NCBI GenBank assembly: GCA_903823565.1
Contig: CAIJTF010000072.1
Location: forward strand, 1 to 54,076
From: an uncultured Flavobacteriales bacterium
GTDB taxonomy: Bacteria > Bacteroidota > Bacteroidia > Flavobacteriales_D > Crocinitomicaceae
Direction: 5' to 3'
Length of the DNA: 54,076 bases
Both the position numbers and the translations under genes were made by a program. The notes beneath the pieces were generated by a model. The model was not told the DNA's origin and did not search any database. It saw only the letters and a list, made by a program, of their open reading frames with translations. This document shows, one piece after another, positions 1 to 10,168 of the stretch (positions within the stretch are counted from its first letter, which is position 1; every line of letters starts with the position of its first letter).

Positions 1-2
1 CG

Positions 3-1376
3 TATGATAACGGAACCATGATTATTGCAGCCGCTGGTAACGGAACTACCTGTGGTTCTCCCGATGCGCTTGTTTATCCTGCTGCTTATGCCCACGTTTT
101 TGCAGTAACGAGTATCGGTCCAAACGACAATCACGAGCAATACATTGGCGACCCAAGCACCACCCACCAACACAATCCAAGGGTAGACTTATCCGCACCG
201 GGCTATGACGTTGCTATTGCTCCGCTTGATAGCTGGTATTTAACCGGTTCAGGTACCTCCTATGCTGCCCCCATCGTTACCGGAACGGTAGGACTTATGT
301 TGGCAGTAAATCCTTGCTTGAGTGTAGATAACATTGAAGCCATTTTGAAGGCCACGTCTACTAATATCGATGCGATTAATCCAGCATACGCTGGGAAAAT
401 TGGCGTTGGAAGATTGAATGCAGCCAACGCAGTAAGTGCAGCTCAAAACTTTCATGCCTACGCTTTGTTTAATACGCAAATTCAAGCGGTATGCGACGCA
501 GGCATCAATACCGTTGCGTTCAATCCAACAGGGGTTGCAGAACCTTTTTCAATGGTTTGGTCTAATGGCATGACTGGTACACAAAATACGGGATTAACCG
601 CAGGCACGTACACCGTTGTTCTTACCGATGCGAACGGCTGCGTAAGTGACACTACCTTTACCTTGACCACTCCTTCCAACGTTCAAGTCAATGGGGTTGT
701 TACCCAAGTTCAATGTTTTGGACAAAGTACCGGAGCCATTGATGTTTCTGTGGTTCAAGGAAGCCCAACCTTTGCTTATTTTTGGGATAATGGCGATACT
801 AGCGAAGATTTAAGCAACCTCTCCGCCGGAACCTATCGCCTCACCGTAGTAGACGGAAACGGTTGCAAATCATTTTCAAGCTATCTGGTTTCCGAACCTA
901 CCGCCCTCGTTATCAATCCTATCGTTACCGATGTAACGGCTGGAAGCAATGGGGCCATTGATTTGAGCATAAATGGAGGGACACCAGAATACCTTACGGC
1001 TTGGTCCAACGGCGCCACCACTGAAGACCAAGTAAACCTTACCTCAGGATCGTATACCGTAACCGTTTTCGACGCAAATGGGTGCATGAGCGATACGACG
1101 GTATTTGTGGCAGACTTCACCGTCAGTGGGATTGAGGAGCAAACAGACATCCAGCTTTCGGTTTACCCTAATCCAAGCCAAGGCGATGCAACCATTGCTT
1201 GGGAAGGGAAGATGACGGAATTAATGGTTTTTGATCAAAACGGACGCTTAATTGCCAACAACAACATAGAAGGAGCAAGCAGCTACCAAATAATAGGATT
1301 AGGTGCCGGAACCTATTTGGTTCGACTCAGCGGTACCAACAAAATTACAGCTACACAACGCATCGTTGTTCTGTAA
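3..1376 (+). CDS. Secreted S8 (subtilisin-like) serine peptidase with SprB repeats and T9SS type A sorting domain (5' truncated)
   Basis: The reading frame is open to the left edge, so the N-terminus, signal peptide and catalytic Asp and His lie outside the window. The visible part starts with the oxyanion-hole Asn segment IIAAAGNG and contains the catalytic Ser in GTSYAAP. After the protease domain come three tandem SprB-type repeats of about 75 residues, each ending in a pattern like GTYTVVLTDANGC. The C-terminus has the YPNP start and a final hydrophobic strand typical of T9SS type A sorting domains. Inference: an exported, probably cell-surface or released protease. The stop is followed by a strong hairpin terminator shared with the convergent acetyltransferase gene. 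Confidence 0.92.
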   Translation, partial: YDNGTMIIAAAGNGTTCGSPDALVYPAAYAHVFAVTSIGPNDNHEQYIGDPSTTHQHNPRVDLSAPGYDVAIAPLDSWYLTGSGTSYAAPIVTGTVGLMLAVNPCLSVDNIEAILKATSTNIDAINPAYAGKIGVGRLNAANAVSAAQNFHAYALFNTQIQAVCDAGINTVAFNPTGVAEPFSMVWSNGMTGTQNTGLTAGTYTVVLTDANGCVSDTTFTLTTPSNVQVNGVVTQVQCFGQSTGAIDVSVVQGSPTFAYFWDNGDTSEDLSNLSAGTYRLTVVDGNGCKSFSSYLVSEPTALVINPIVTDVTAGSNGAIDLSINGGTPEYLTAWSNGATTEDQVNLTSGSYTVTVFDANGCMSDTTVFVADFTVSGIEEQTDIQLSVYPNPSQGDATIAWEGKMTELMVFDQNGRLIANNNIEGASSYQIIGLGAGTYLVRLSGTNKITATQRIVVL

Positions 1377-1395
1377 TAGTTAGGTTTAGGGTTTG

Positions 1396-1425
1396 AAAAA
1401 GGGGTGGCAACGGCTATCCCTTTTT
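1396..1425. terminator. Bidirectional rho-independent terminator
   Basis: A 13-bp stem closes an AACG loop: AAAAAGGGGTGGC pairs with GCTATCCCTTTTT through two G-U pairs. It has an A-run on the left and a T-run on the right, so it can stop transcripts of the convergent peptidase and acetyltransferase genes. It overlaps the acetyltransferase stop codon. Confidence 0.8.
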
Positions 1426-1845
1426 CTTTTGCATCAAGAAGTGTTGAATTTCTCCAAATAGTAGATGGGATGGTTGGATTAACTCATATCCCAATTTAGC
1501 ATAGAACCTAAGAGCATTTTCCCGTGCGTGTAGCACTATTTTTTCTACTCCAAGGCGCCATGCATATTCCTCCATGGCTTCCATTATTTTACGCCCTACC
1601 CCTTTTCCTTGGCACGTAAAATCCACGGCCATGAATCGAATTTGTACCGTCAAAGGATCCAACTCATCCAAACGTCCTACACCAACCAAATTGGTCCCTT
1701 CAAAGGCCGCAAAATGATTCGAATCCGCTTCCAAATCGTCGCGTTCTGAACCCGGTTTTTGATTCCATGGTTTTCGCAAAACGGCATAACGAAGTGCATA
1801 GTAAGCCTCCCACTCGTGATCGGTCCTTGGACTTCTTATTTCCAT
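1414..1845 (-). CDS. GNAT family N-acetyltransferase
   Basis: This 143-residue protein has the acetyl-CoA binding motif A, RFMAVDFTCQGKGVGRKIM, with the Q-x-x-G-x-G core, followed by a C-terminal ALRFYAKLGYE segment typical of GNAT enzymes. It is a single compact domain of usual family size. The substrate cannot be told from sequence. Its start overlaps the end of the upstream CoA-transferase gene by 10 bases on the same strand, so the two are probably co-transcribed and translationally coupled. A shared metabolic role would be inference. Confidence 0.85.
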   Translation of the reverse strand: MEIRSPRTDHEWEAYYALRYAVLRKPWNQKPGSERDDLEADSNHFAAFEGTNLVGVGRLDELDPLTVQIRFMAVDFTCQGKGVGRKIMEAMEEYAWRLGVEKIVLHARENALRFYAKLGYELIQPSHLLFGEIQHFLMQKKKG

Positions 1846-2888
1846 TTTACCGCTATTTGCGTCACGCGATGCGTAAGGGTCTCCTCTACGGTTTCTGAAC
1901 GAATCAATCGCTTTGCCGCCGGATTTTCAAATACCTCACCCAGTTCCTTGATTAAACCCATTGGAATGAAACGCTCCGCAGCACCATGGACTAAAACAGA
2001 TGCCTCGTGTTGGGCTACCCAGGGGTCAAGTTTGTCCGCTAATGCCTTTCTGTTCTTAACGCGATCAACGTTGTCGAGAAAGGCGGAATCCTTTGCCAAG
2101 TCATCGCACCCCAACAGCGTACACAACTGTTCAAACTGACGGTTCGATCCGATGGCGAAGGTAAGTTGCTTTCCATCTTTCGAGGTGAAAATTTCTCCAT
2201 AGGGAGCAATGTTAGGATGCAAACTTCCCTGTTTTTTGGGAATGAATCCGTGCATTAAATACGCCGAAGCCTGGTTGGTTAAGCTGGAAACAGCTGCATC
2301 GTACAAAGAAACAGATACCCAAGCCCCCTTTCCTGTTTTATTCCGTTGCAATAGCGCCAATAAGATCCCCTCCTTCAAATGATGCGCAGCCAAAACATCA
2401 ATTAAAGCCACTGGCATTTTAAGGGGTTCTGAGTCGGGAGTGCCATTCATGGCCATGAATCCCGATTCAGCCTGCAAAATCAAATCGTAAGCAACACGGT
2501 CCGATTCATCGCCAAACCCATTTATTGTGGCAGTAATTAGGCTCGGAAAGGCTTTCTTTAAGGATTCGGGGCTCAATCCAAACGATTCATAGTCGGATGG
2601 TTTAAAATTCATTAGCAAAATATCAGCGCTGGCCAAGAGCTTCCATAAATCATCCAAATCCTCGGAATTTTTGAGGTCTAGGCTTCGGTACTGTTTTTTA
2701 TAATTGATGCTTGAAAAATAGCTGGTAACTGCCCCTGTTTCTCCTGGAATTCTCCAAGTACGAGTAACATCTTTATGCAACGGGTGTTCGACTTTGATTA
2801 CAGAAGCTCCAAGTTCGGCAAGAAAAGTCCCTACGGAAGGCACTGCCAAAACGGTGGAAAGATCGATTACGGTTAATCCTTCTAACAT
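1836..2888 (-). CDS. CaiB/BaiF family CoA-transferase
   Basis: This 350-residue protein begins with the family N-terminus LEGLTVIDLSTVLAVPSVG and LAELGASVIKVEHP, and carries YDLILQAESGFM. An Asp at about residue 164 (ALIDVLAAHH) matches the position of the catalytic Asp169 of formyl-CoA transferase. Family III CoA-transferases move CoA between carboxylic acids through an Asp-bound anhydride and thioester. The protein is shorter than the usual 380-410 residues. The acyl substrate is unknown. A TACTTTTG element ends five bases before the ATG, suggesting a leaderless mRNA. Confidence 0.88.
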   Translation of the reverse strand: MLEGLTVIDLSTVLAVPSVGTFLAELGASVIKVEHPLHKDVTRTWRIPGETGAVTSYFSSINYKKQYRSLDLKNSEDLDDLWKLLASADILLMNFKPSDYESFGLSPESLKKAFPSLITATINGFGDESDRVAYDLILQAESGFMAMNGTPDSEPLKMPVALIDVLAAHHLKEGILLALLQRNKTGKGAWVSVSLYDAAVSSLTNQASAYLMHGFIPKKQGSLHPNIAPYGEIFTSKDGKQLTFAIGSNRQFEQLCTLLGCDDLAKDSAFLDNVDRVKNRKALADKLDPWVAQHEASVLVHGAAERFIPMGLIKELGEVFENPAAKRLIRSETVEETLTHRVTQIAVKWK

Positions 2889-2892
2889 TCGT

Positions 2893-2900
2893 CAAAAGTA
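2893..2900 (-). promoter_or_regulatory. Bacteroidota -7 element (TACTTTTG) for the CaiB/BaiF gene
   Basis: TACTTTTG on the minus strand fits the TAnnTTTG consensus. It ends five bases before the start codon, so transcription would begin at or beside the ATG. No matching TTTG is seen 18-20 bases upstream. Confidence 0.45.
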
Positions 2901-2968
2901 ACATAAAATCGCAGTTAAAAAGGATTAAAAAGTTCAGAAAGACATCCACCCATTTCAGATAAAACTCC

Positions 2969-2976
2969 TACCTTTG
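2969..2976 (+). promoter_or_regulatory. Bacteroidota -7 element (TACCTTTG) for aconitase
   Basis: TACCTTTG fits TAnnTTTG and lies 19 bases before the ATG at 2995. It contains the in-frame TTG at 2974, which argues against that TTG as the start codon. No clear -33 TTTG is present. Confidence 0.5.
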
Positions 2977-2994
2977 CCCCATAAATTTACACCT

Positions 2995-5259
2995 ATGGTT
3001 TTCGATTTAGACATGATAAAACGGGTATACGCAACCTATCCCGAACGCATTGCAGCAGCAAGAGCCCATTTAAAAAAACCCCTTACCCTCACGGAGAAAA
3101 TTATATACGCTCACCTATGGGAAGGCAATGCCTCGGGCGTTCACGAACGTGGAAAATCGTATGTTGATTTTGCGCCCGATCGCGTGGCCATGCAAGATGC
3201 CACCGCGCAGATGGCTTTGTTGCAATTCATGCAGGCAGGTAAGAAACAAGTGGCAGTTCCTTCAACCGTCCATGCGGACCACCTCATTCAAGCCCGTGTT
3301 GGAGCTACCAAAGACCTTCAAGAATCTTTAAACCAAAACAACGAGGTATTTAATTTCCTTTCCTCCATCTCTAACAAATACGGAATTGGATTTTGGAAAC
3401 CAGGAGCTGGTATTATCCACCAAGTTGTGCTTGAAAACTATGCCTTCCCAGGAGGAATGATGATCGGAACCGATTCACATACCGTTAACGCTGGTGGGCT
3501 TGGAATGGTCGCCATAGGCGTGGGTGGTGCCGATGCCGTTGACGTAATGGCCGGTATGGCGTGGGAATTGAAATTCCCTAGGTTAATTGGGGTTAAATTG
3601 TCTGGAAAACTCAACGGTTGGACTTCCGCGAAGGATGTGATTTTGAAAGTTGCTGATATCCTAACCGTAAAAGGTGGTACTGGGTGTATTGTAGAATACT
3701 TTGGGGAAGGAGCCGAATCCTTGTCATGCACTGGTAAAGGTACCATTTGTAATATGGGAGCCGAAATCGGAGCTACCACTTCAACCTTTGGATACGATGA
3801 CGCGATGCGTCGTTACCTAAAAGCCACAGGAAGAGAAGAAGTAGTAATTGCCGCAGATGCAATTGCAGAGCATCTTACGGGAGACGCCGAGGTATATGCT
3901 AATCCTAAAAACTATTTCGACGAACTCATTGAAATCAACTTAAGTGAACTAGAACCCCATATTAACGGACCTTTCACCCCCGACCGTGGAACTCCGGTTT
4001 CCAAAATGCGAGAGGAAGCCATTCAAAACGGTTGGCCTATGAAAGTAGAATGGGGGCTCATTGGATCCTGTACGAATTCATCCTACGAGGACCTAGCACG
4101 TGCATCCTCAATTGTTAAGCAAGCATTAGCGCATGGTATCACTGCCAAAGCAGAGTTTGGAATCAACCCTGGATCGGAACAAGTACGCTACACCGCAGAG
4201 CGCGATGGCATCCTTATCGATTTTGAGAAAATGGGGACAAAGGTTTTCACCAATGCTTGTGGACCTTGTATTGGTCAATGGGATCGAGCAGGCGCCGAAA
4301 AGCAGGAAAAAAACACCATCGTTCATTCGTTCAACCGCAACTTTTCAAAACGAGCGGATGGGAACCCTAATACTCACGCGTTTGTAACCAGTCCGGAAAT
4401 GGTTGCTGCATTAGCCATTGCAGGGGACTTGGGATTCAATCCGCTAACCGATAGCTTGACTGGTGCGGATGGAAAACCATTTAAACTGACACCGCCCATT
4501 GGAGATGAACTACCCGTTCGTGGGTTTGCCGTAGAAGACAACGGGTATCAAGCCCCAGCGGCTGATGGAAGCCACGTTGACGTTATTGTTGCTCCCGATT
4601 CACAGCGCTTACAGCTTCTAGAGAATTTTCCAGCATGGGATGGTAAAAACCTTGAGAATGCAAGACTTCTCATTAAAGTAAAAGGAAAATGTACTACCGA
4701 CCATATTTCCATGGCAGGACCTTGGTTAAAATACCGAGGGCATTTGGATAACATATCGAATAATTTATTGATTGGTGCGGAAAATGCCTTTAATGGGAAG
4801 GCGAATACCGTTAAAAACCAACTTACCGGGGTTTACGGTGAAGTTCCAGCGGTACAACGTGCTTACAAAGCCGCAGGAATTCCTTCGGTTGTGATCGGTG
4901 ACCACAACTACGGCGAAGGGTCATCGCGGGAACATGCTGCCATGGAACCGAGACACCTTGGGGTGGCTGCTGTAATCGTTAAATCCTTTGCCCGAATCCA
5001 TGAAACGAACCTAAAAAAACAAGGGATGTTGGCTTTAACTTTTGTCAACGAGGAAGACTACGATAAAATTCAAGAAAATGACTTGTTTGATTTCGTTGAT
5101 CTAGCAGGATTTAATCCTGAAAAACCCTTAACCCTGAGCATCAAGCACGAAAACGGGACCACCGAAGAAATAAAATTGAACCATACCTACAACGCTTCAC
5201 AAATTGAGTGGTTCAAAGCAGGCTCTGCATTGAACCTGATCAAACAAATGGAACATTAA
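2995..5259 (+). CDS. acnA: Aconitate hydratase (mitochondrial-type aconitase)
   Basis: The enzyme interconverts citrate and isocitrate in the TCA cycle using a 4Fe-4S cluster. The cluster cysteines are visible in [10 protein letters not shown] and [10 protein letters not shown]. The C-terminal swivel domain carries [17 protein letters not shown] with its substrate-binding Ser-Arg. At about 754 residues and with the N-terminus [18 protein letters not shown], it resembles the mitochondrial aconitase branch rather than E. coli AcnA or AcnB. I chose ATG 2995 because the upstream in-frame TTG sits inside the promoter -7 box. The gene stands alone between a promoter and a strong terminator. Confidence 0.95.
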   Translation: MVFDLDMIKRVYATYPERIAAARAHLKKPLTLTEKIIYAHLWEGNASGVHERGKSYVDFAPDRVAMQDATAQMALLQFMQAGKKQVAVPSTVHADHLIQARVGATKDLQESLNQNNEVFNFLSSISNKYGIGFWKPGAGIIHQVVLENYAFPGGMMIGTDSHTVNAGGLGMVAIGVGGADAVDVMAGMAWELKFPRLIGVKLSGKLNGWTSAKDVILKVADILTVKGGTGCIVEYFGEGAESLSCTGKGTICNMGAEIGATTSTFGYDDAMRRYLKATGREEVVIAADAIAEHLTGDAEVYANPKNYFDELIEINLSELEPHINGPFTPDRGTPVSKMREEAIQNGWPMKVEWGLIGSCTNSSYEDLARASSIVKQALAHGITAKAEFGINPGSEQVRYTAERDGILIDFEKMGTKVFTNACGPCIGQWDRAGAEKQEKNTIVHSFNRNFSKRADGNPNTHAFVTSPEMVAALAIAGDLGFNPLTDSLTGADGKPFKLTPPIGDELPVRGFAVEDNGYQAPAADGSHVDVIVAPDSQRLQLLENFPAWDGKNLENARLLIKVKGKCTTDHISMAGPWLKYRGHLDNISNNLLIGAENAFNGKANTVKNQLTGVYGEVPAVQRAYKAAGIPSVVIGDHNYGEGSSREHAAMEPRHLGVAAVIVKSFARIHETNLKKQGMLALTFVNEEDYDKIQENDLFDFVDLAGFNPEKPLTLSIKHENGTTEEIKLNHTYNASQIEWFKAGSALNLIKQMEH

Positions 5260-5282
5260 TACGAATGGAACGATTGTAAAAC

Positions 5283-5310
5283 AAAAAAGGGGCATGTGCC
5301 CCTTTTTTTT
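5283..5310. terminator. Bidirectional rho-independent terminator
   Basis: GGGGC, ATGT loop, GCCCC, flanked by an A-run on the left and a T-run on the right. It lies between the convergent aconitase and outer-membrane protein genes and can serve both. Confidence 0.88.
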
Positions 5311-5326
5311 AATTATAATCAAGCAT

Positions 5327-5986
5327 TTAGAACTTCACAGACAAACCTGCTTGTAACAAACCGCCACCAAAAGCCCCTAATTCCACATGGGCTCCGATGT
5401 TTTGGGTAAAGTACAGTTTGGCGCCAACCGCAATTCTAAAAGAAATTGGAACTAAGTTGCCATCCATATTTTCATCTGAATAATACGGATTCGTAGGATT
5501 GGTTTCTACAGCTCTGGTGGTATTTTTATATCCTCCAGCAAAAGCTGAGTACATATCCACTTTATCCGATTGAACAAAATGATAATTTAATCGAAACATA
5601 GCCCTTAATTTCTTCGCAGCATATTGGGTGGTGTAAGAAGTAAGTAATGCATTGTTGTTCGCATCATAGACAACTCCACCTTGTGAATCATAGACGTAAT
5701 CCGTAAAATCATAGCGATATCCGGACACCTCGTAATTTACATCGGCTCCCACCCCAACGTTGTCGCTAACCATATATTCCAAACGCCCCCCATAGGAAAG
5801 CATCGAGCCAACCACCTCATAGTTTTGAACGGTTGGGTCGTCTCCAGTATACTGATTCCATAAAATGGAATTGGTCCAATTCGGCACACCAACGTATGGA
5901 TCAATAGATATATTTCCTTGGGTCATTTGTCCCCAGGTAGAGGAAAGTCCGAGCAACGTAGCGCTGATAAATAAAATTCTTTTCAT
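5327..5986 (-). CDS. Outer-membrane beta-barrel protein (porin-like), function unknown
   Basis: This 219-residue protein has a signal peptide (MKRILFISATLLGLSSTWGQ) and then alternating hydrophobic and polar strands such as GGRLEYMVSDNVGVGADVNY, LRAMFRLNYHF and FRIAVGAKLYF. The last residues, GLSVKF, end in Phe, as do many outer-membrane barrels. This fits a small 8-10 stranded barrel. It starts 11 bases after the aroA stop on the same strand, so it is probably the last gene of the operon that begins near 10.5 kb. No specific function can be assigned. Confidence 0.75.
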   Translation of the reverse strand: MKRILFISATLLGLSSTWGQMTQGNISIDPYVGVPNWTNSILWNQYTGDDPTVQNYEVVGSMLSYGGRLEYMVSDNVGVGADVNYEVSGYRYDFTDYVYDSQGGVVYDANNNALLTSYTTQYAAKKLRAMFRLNYHFVQSDKVDMYSAFAGGYKNTTRAVETNPTNPYYSDENMDGNLVPISFRIAVGAKLYFTQNIGAHVELGAFGGGLLQAGLSVKF

Positions 5987-5997
5987 AGCATTTTGTA

Positions 5998-7272
5998 TTA
6001 AATTATTTTAGGTTGGATACCCTTCAAAGATAAAAATTGTTTCATTTCTGGAAATGATTTTTTAATTGACTCCATTTCATCTACTGCGACCTCGGTTTCC
6101 AGTGCGTATGCAGCAACAATGGCGGCAAGTACGATGCGGTGGTCATGATGGCTGATAACCATACCGTTACGGTAGTGGAATCCGCCATGGACAAAAAGCG
6201 TGTCGGACCGAATTTCAAACCGTACCCCTAGTTGTGCGAGCATCATGCACGTTGCTTCCAAACGATTTGATTCCTTATTATATAAGCGATGGGTGCCCGA
6301 GATGGCGGAAATTCCATTGGCACACGAGGCTAGCACCGATACAGCTGGGAATAAGTCCGGGCAATGGGTAACATCCACAGCAATGGGGCATTGTGCCTTG
6401 GATTTTACCCAAACGGTATCCGTAGAGGTTTCCACCTCTGCCCCAAAATCCTTTAAAATCGTTAAAATTTTCTCGTCGGCTTGGTTTGAGCCAAGGGGTA
6501 ACCCGGCCAACCTAATTTGACCCCTAATTGCCGCCATACAGAGAAGATTGGATGCACCACTCCAGTCTCCCTGAACCTGCACCGGCTTGCCTTGAATGGG
6601 GTTTGATGTACCTACCGAAAAAGTATTTTGTGTTTGCACAAAAGACACTCCACGGTTCGCAATTCCCTGCAAACTCAATGTTATGTAGGGTAAACTTACA
6701 GGATTGATTAAGGTCAATTCCTTGGGTCCGCTACCCCTTGCCATAGTAAAGAGTAACCCGGTCACCACTTGCGAAGTTTCACTGGCATCCCAACGTAATT
6801 CATGTGGCCAGGGTTCGATGCGTTCCAGTACAATGGGCCAAGTTCCCTTCGTATTGCGCTGCGCAATACCCAATTGTCCTAAGGAATCAAAGGTAGCTCG
6901 TAGATCTCGGGATAACAAGGTTCCTGCAGCATCAATGCGTAAGCGGCGTGCGAAGAGGAATCCCACACATAGCATCGTGCGCAATAAAAACCCTGATTCT
7001 CCCACGGAAAAGTAAACTTCTTCCCTCAAGGATCCTAGAGCAGGAGGAATGACCGTAATTTCCGTTGGGCTTACCTGCACTTTGGCCCCCAAGGTCACCA
7101 AGGTTTTAATCGCATAAAGGCCGTCGTCGGGAAGTAATTTGAAATTTCCCTTTAAGCGAGATGGCTGATCGGAAAGAAGCGAGAGTATGAGCTCCCTTTG
7201 CAAATGGCTTTTTGAGACCGGAGCCTCTATCAATGGAGGTAATGGAAAAGGCGAAATTTGAATCATGCCCAT
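5998..7272 (-). CDS. aroA: 3-phosphoshikimate 1-carboxyvinyltransferase (EPSP synthase)
   Basis: The enzyme condenses shikimate-3-phosphate with phosphoenolpyruvate, the sixth step of chorismate synthesis. The N-terminal substrate-binding segment APVSKSHLQRELI gives Lys21, Ser22 and Arg26. The PEP loop is GESGFLLRTM, a divergent form of the usual NAGTAMR. DWSGASNLLCMAA and HCPDLFPAVSVLA (likely catalytic Asp) follow, and the C-terminus has DHRIVLAA. Length 424 is normal. The TAA of the upstream DAHP synthase gene is immediately followed by ATG GGC ATG, so either ATG could be used; I kept the first. Confidence 0.93.
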   Translation of the reverse strand: MGMIQISPFPLPPLIEAPVSKSHLQRELILSLLSDQPSRLKGNFKLLPDDGLYAIKTLVTLGAKVQVSPTEITVIPPALGSLREEVYFSVGESGFLLRTMLCVGFLFARRLRIDAAGTLLSRDLRATFDSLGQLGIAQRNTKGTWPIVLERIEPWPHELRWDASETSQVVTGLLFTMARGSGPKELTLINPVSLPYITLSLQGIANRGVSFVQTQNTFSVGTSNPIQGKPVQVQGDWSGASNLLCMAAIRGQIRLAGLPLGSNQADEKILTILKDFGAEVETSTDTVWVKSKAQCPIAVDVTHCPDLFPAVSVLASCANGISAISGTHRLYNKESNRLEATCMMLAQLGVRFEIRSDTLFVHGGFHYRNGMVISHHDHRIVLAAIVAAYALETEVAVDEMESIKKSFPEMKQFLSLKGIQPKII

Positions 7273-8307
7273 TTACGTTTCGAATACCTTGGATTGAATT
7301 GCGATAGATTCTTGGTGAATTTGTTTAAACAATTCAGTAGCGAACTCAGCAGATAAATCCAATTCCTCTGCCAATTTTATAAACTTATCCAATGACTCTT
7401 TCCACTGTTCCGTTTGAAAGATCACGAGATGGTTTCGTTTTTTGTAGGCTCCAATTCTCTCTGAAAGCTCCATGCGTTGGACAAGAAGACGAATTAATTG
7501 TTCATCAATAACCGATAAATCGGCGCGTAATTCTCGAATTTCTTCTTGGTCTATTGCCTCACGGTTACGTATGGCCAAGGAATCAACCATATATAGAAAA
7601 GCGTCGCAACTTAATTGTTGTTTTGCATCGGTCCATGCCTCTGTGGGGCTATGATGAACTTCAACCATTAGTCCGTCAAATTTTAAATCAACAGCCATTT
7701 GAGCAACCATAGGTACATTGGCAGCGATTCCCGATATATGGGACGGATCACAAAGCAACGGAATAGACGGAAATTCTTTTTTCAAATCCAGGGGAAGCTG
7801 CCAGTTGGGTATATTGCGGTATTTCTTCTTTTCGTAGGTAGAAAACCCTCGATGAACGGCGATGACTTCTGAAACCCCTGCCTTTTGCATCCGCTCAATC
7901 CCTCCAATCCATAGTTTTACGTCTGGGTTGGTAGGGTTTTTAACCAGCACGGTGAGCGGTGTGCCTGCCAAGCTTTCGGCTAATTCTTGAACGGAAAATG
8001 GATTCGATGTGGTGCGTGCACCTACCCAACATTTTTTAAAGCCTACGTCCAGAATTTTTTGAACGTGTTGAGGATTTGCTACTTCTGTTATAACCTCTAC
8101 ACCAAATTCATCGCGTATATCCTTGAGCCATTTAAGGCCCTCATCTCCAGCTCCTTCAAAAGCACCAGGTCTGGTTCTGGGTTTCCAAATTCCTGCACGA
8201 AATGCATACAATTCCGCCTTGGACAAGGACTTAGCAATCGACCGAAGCTGCTCCGGTGATTCTGCACTACACGGTCCCGCAATCCAGGTTAAATCCGTGT
8301 TTCGCAT
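7273..8307 (-). CDS. Bifunctional DAHP synthase / chorismate mutase
   Basis: Residues 1-250 are a DAHP synthase of the KDO8P-synthase-like group, with AGPCSAESPEQL, KPRTRPGAFEG and CDPSHISG, catalysing the first shikimate-pathway step from PEP and erythrose-4-phosphate. Residues about 255-344 form an AroQ-type helical chorismate mutase (LRADLSVIDEQLIRLLVQRM, ERIGAYKK). This fusion is common in Bacteroidota, where the mutase domain usually mediates feedback control by prephenate. The gene begins three bases after the rny stop and abuts aroA, so both pathway ends are co-transcribed. Confidence 0.93.
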   Translation of the reverse strand: MRNTDLTWIAGPCSAESPEQLRSIAKSLSKAELYAFRAGIWKPRTRPGAFEGAGDEGLKWLKDIRDEFGVEVITEVANPQHVQKILDVGFKKCWVGARTTSNPFSVQELAESLAGTPLTVLVKNPTNPDVKLWIGGIERMQKAGVSEVIAVHRGFSTYEKKKYRNIPNWQLPLDLKKEFPSIPLLCDPSHISGIAANVPMVAQMAVDLKFDGLMVEVHHSPTEAWTDAKQQLSCDAFLYMVDSLAIRNREAIDQEEIRELRADLSVIDEQLIRLLVQRMELSERIGAYKKRNHLVIFQTEQWKESLDKFIKLAEELDLSAEFATELFKQIHQESIAIQSKVFET

Positions 8308-8310
8308 CGG

Positions 8311-9840
8311 TTATTTTGCATAGTTTACCGATCGCTTCTCCCGTATCACCGTAACCTTTACTTGACCAGGATAGGTCATTTCCGTTTGGATGCGTTGCGA
8401 AATGGTAAACGATAATTCCTCGGCCTTCTGATCGCTTACTTTTTCTGCCTCTACCAATACCCGTAATTCACGACCTGCTTGAATGGCATAAGCACTTCCT
8501 ACACCATCATAGGATAGGGCTAGGTTTTCCAACTCCTTGATGCGTTTGATGTAGGCCTCAACGATTTCCCTTCGAGCCCCAGGACGAGCACCGGAAATCG
8601 CATCACAAACCTGAACAATAGGAGAGATTAGGGTTTTCATTTCTATTTCATCGTGGTGCGCACCGATGGCATTAACCACCTCTGCTTTTTCACCAAACTT
8701 CTCCGCTAATTTCATCCCTAAAATAGCGTGTGGCAATTCTGGTTCTTCATCAGGCACCTTGCCAATATCATGTAACAATCCAGCTCTTTTAGCCAACTTC
8801 ACATTTAATCCGAGTTCGGCTGCCATAATCGCACAAAGGTTCGCTACCTCTCGGGAGTGTTGCAATAGGTTTTGTCCGTAAGAGGAACGGTATTTCATCC
8901 TTCCAACCATGCGCATCAATTCTGGATGTAATCCATGGATTCCCAAATCGATACAAGTCCTGCGCCCGGTTTCAGCAATTTCCTCGTCTAAATTTTTCTT
9001 CGTTTTTGCCACAACCTCTTCGATTCTCGCAGGATGGATTCGCCCGTCAGAAACCAATTGATGTAAAGATAGACGAGCGATTTCACGTCGAATGGGATCG
9101 AAGCATGAAAGTATGATAGCCTCTGGGGTATCATCAACGATGATTTCAACGCCGGTAGCTGCTTCAAGGGCCCGAATGTTTCGTCCCTCTCGACCAATGA
9201 TCCGACCCTTAACTTCATCGGATTCAATATTAAAAACAGAAACCGCATTTTCAATGGCCTGTTCCGTTGCTACCCTTTGTATCGTTTGAATTACAATTTT
9301 TCGAGCCTCTCGGTTGGCATTAAGTTTTGCCTCTTCGGCAATTTCTTTTATTTGCGCCATGGCACCCGTTCGAGCCTCATCAACCAAGGCATCCATTAGC
9401 ATTTTTTTTGCTTCTTCGGCGGGTAAGCCGCTTATTTTTGAAAGCTCTGAAACCCGTTTTTGTTGCAGCTTATCAAGGTCTTGTAAACGCGTATCTAGCC
9501 CAGAAGATTTTTGTTGAAGGTCGCCTTGCATGCGCTCCAAATCTTTTTCTTTTCTTCCAAGTTCTTCTAATTTCTGATTGATTGATTTTTCTTTAGACCG
9601 AACCCTGTCTTCGTTCGATTGCATCCTGCGCTCCCTGTCTTTAATATTACTTTCGTGTTCCTCCTTAAGCTTAAGAAAATTCTCCTTGGCTTGGAGCATC
9701 CGTTCTTTTTTCACACGTTCTGCCTCGGTTTCAACCTCAGCCATTCGTTGCTTAATTTTATTACCTAGTAGGACTTTTTGGGCTCCAAAAACCCCAACTC
9801 CGCCTACCGCGAATCCTAAAATAATACTAATAATATCCAT
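8311..9840 (-). CDS. rny: Ribonuclease Y
   Basis: This membrane-anchored endoribonuclease starts mRNA decay. It has an N-terminal membrane segment ([19 protein letters not shown]), a long charged coiled coil to about residue 150, a KH RNA-binding domain with [17 protein letters not shown], and an HD phosphohydrolase domain with GLLHDIGK and GAHHDE. Length 509 is typical. It is the third gene in the minus-strand series behind zapA, with a 46-base gap, and is followed after three bases by DAHP synthase. That neighbourhood is not functionally obvious. Confidence 0.96.
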   Translation of the reverse strand: MDIISIILGFAVGGVGVFGAQKVLLGNKIKQRMAEVETEAERVKKERMLQAKENFLKLKEEHESNIKDRERRMQSNEDRVRSKEKSINQKLEELGRKEKDLERMQGDLQQKSSGLDTRLQDLDKLQQKRVSELSKISGLPAEEAKKMLMDALVDEARTGAMAQIKEIAEEAKLNANREARKIVIQTIQRVATEQAIENAVSVFNIESDEVKGRIIGREGRNIRALEAATGVEIIVDDTPEAIILSCFDPIRREIARLSLHQLVSDGRIHPARIEEVVAKTKKNLDEEIAETGRRTCIDLGIHGLHPELMRMVGRMKYRSSYGQNLLQHSREVANLCAIMAAELGLNVKLAKRAGLLHDIGKVPDEEPELPHAILGMKLAEKFGEKAEVVNAIGAHHDEIEMKTLISPIVQVCDAISGARPGARREIVEAYIKRIKELENLALSYDGVGSAYAIQAGRELRVLVEAEKVSDQKAEELSFTISQRIQTEMTYPGQVKVTVIREKRSVNYAK

Positions 9841-9886
9841 ACACTTTATTCTTTGCGCAAGGGAATGGAATGATAGAAAATCGGTG

Positions 9887-10168
9887 TTATGCTCCTAGTT
9901 TGGAGAGCTCTTGGTCCAAATCCGCCAGTTTTTGTTCGATCTGCTTGAACGTAGCGTTATTCGAATTGGCGTGGCTTTTAATGAGCAACTGAAGCGATGC
10001 CATGGCCAAGAGATCTTGTGAATCGTTCACGGCATAACTTTTTTTAAGTTGGTCTATGGCTTCATTGATTTGCTTAGCAGCCTCTAATACGCGCGTTTGT
10101 TCTTGTTCCGCAACCGTTATGGGGTACGTTCTTCCACAGAGCGATATTTTCAATGAAACTTTACTCAT
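9887..10168 (-). CDS. zapA: Cell division protein ZapA
   Basis: This 93-residue protein has the ZapA N-terminal strand pair ([21 protein letters not shown]) and a helical, coiled-coil C-terminus with the ALA-rich block [15 protein letters not shown]. ZapA cross-links FtsZ filaments at the division ring. Its start overlaps the stop of the upstream coiled-coil gene by four bases (ATGA type), indicating translational coupling and a likely joint role. Confidence 0.85.
   Translation of the reverse strand: MSKVSLKISLCGRTYPITVAEQEQTRVLEAAKQINEAIDQLKKSYAVNDSQDLLAMASLQLLIKSHANSNNATFKQIEQKLADLDQELSKLGA

Noticed and set aside
1759..2139. Long plus-strand ORF opposite the GNAT and CoA-transferase genes
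   Set aside because: It is an antisense shadow of two well supported genes and shows no protein-like pattern.
2974..2994. TTG start upstream of the aconitase ATG
   Set aside because: It lies inside the TACCTTTG promoter box, so it would not be in the mRNA.
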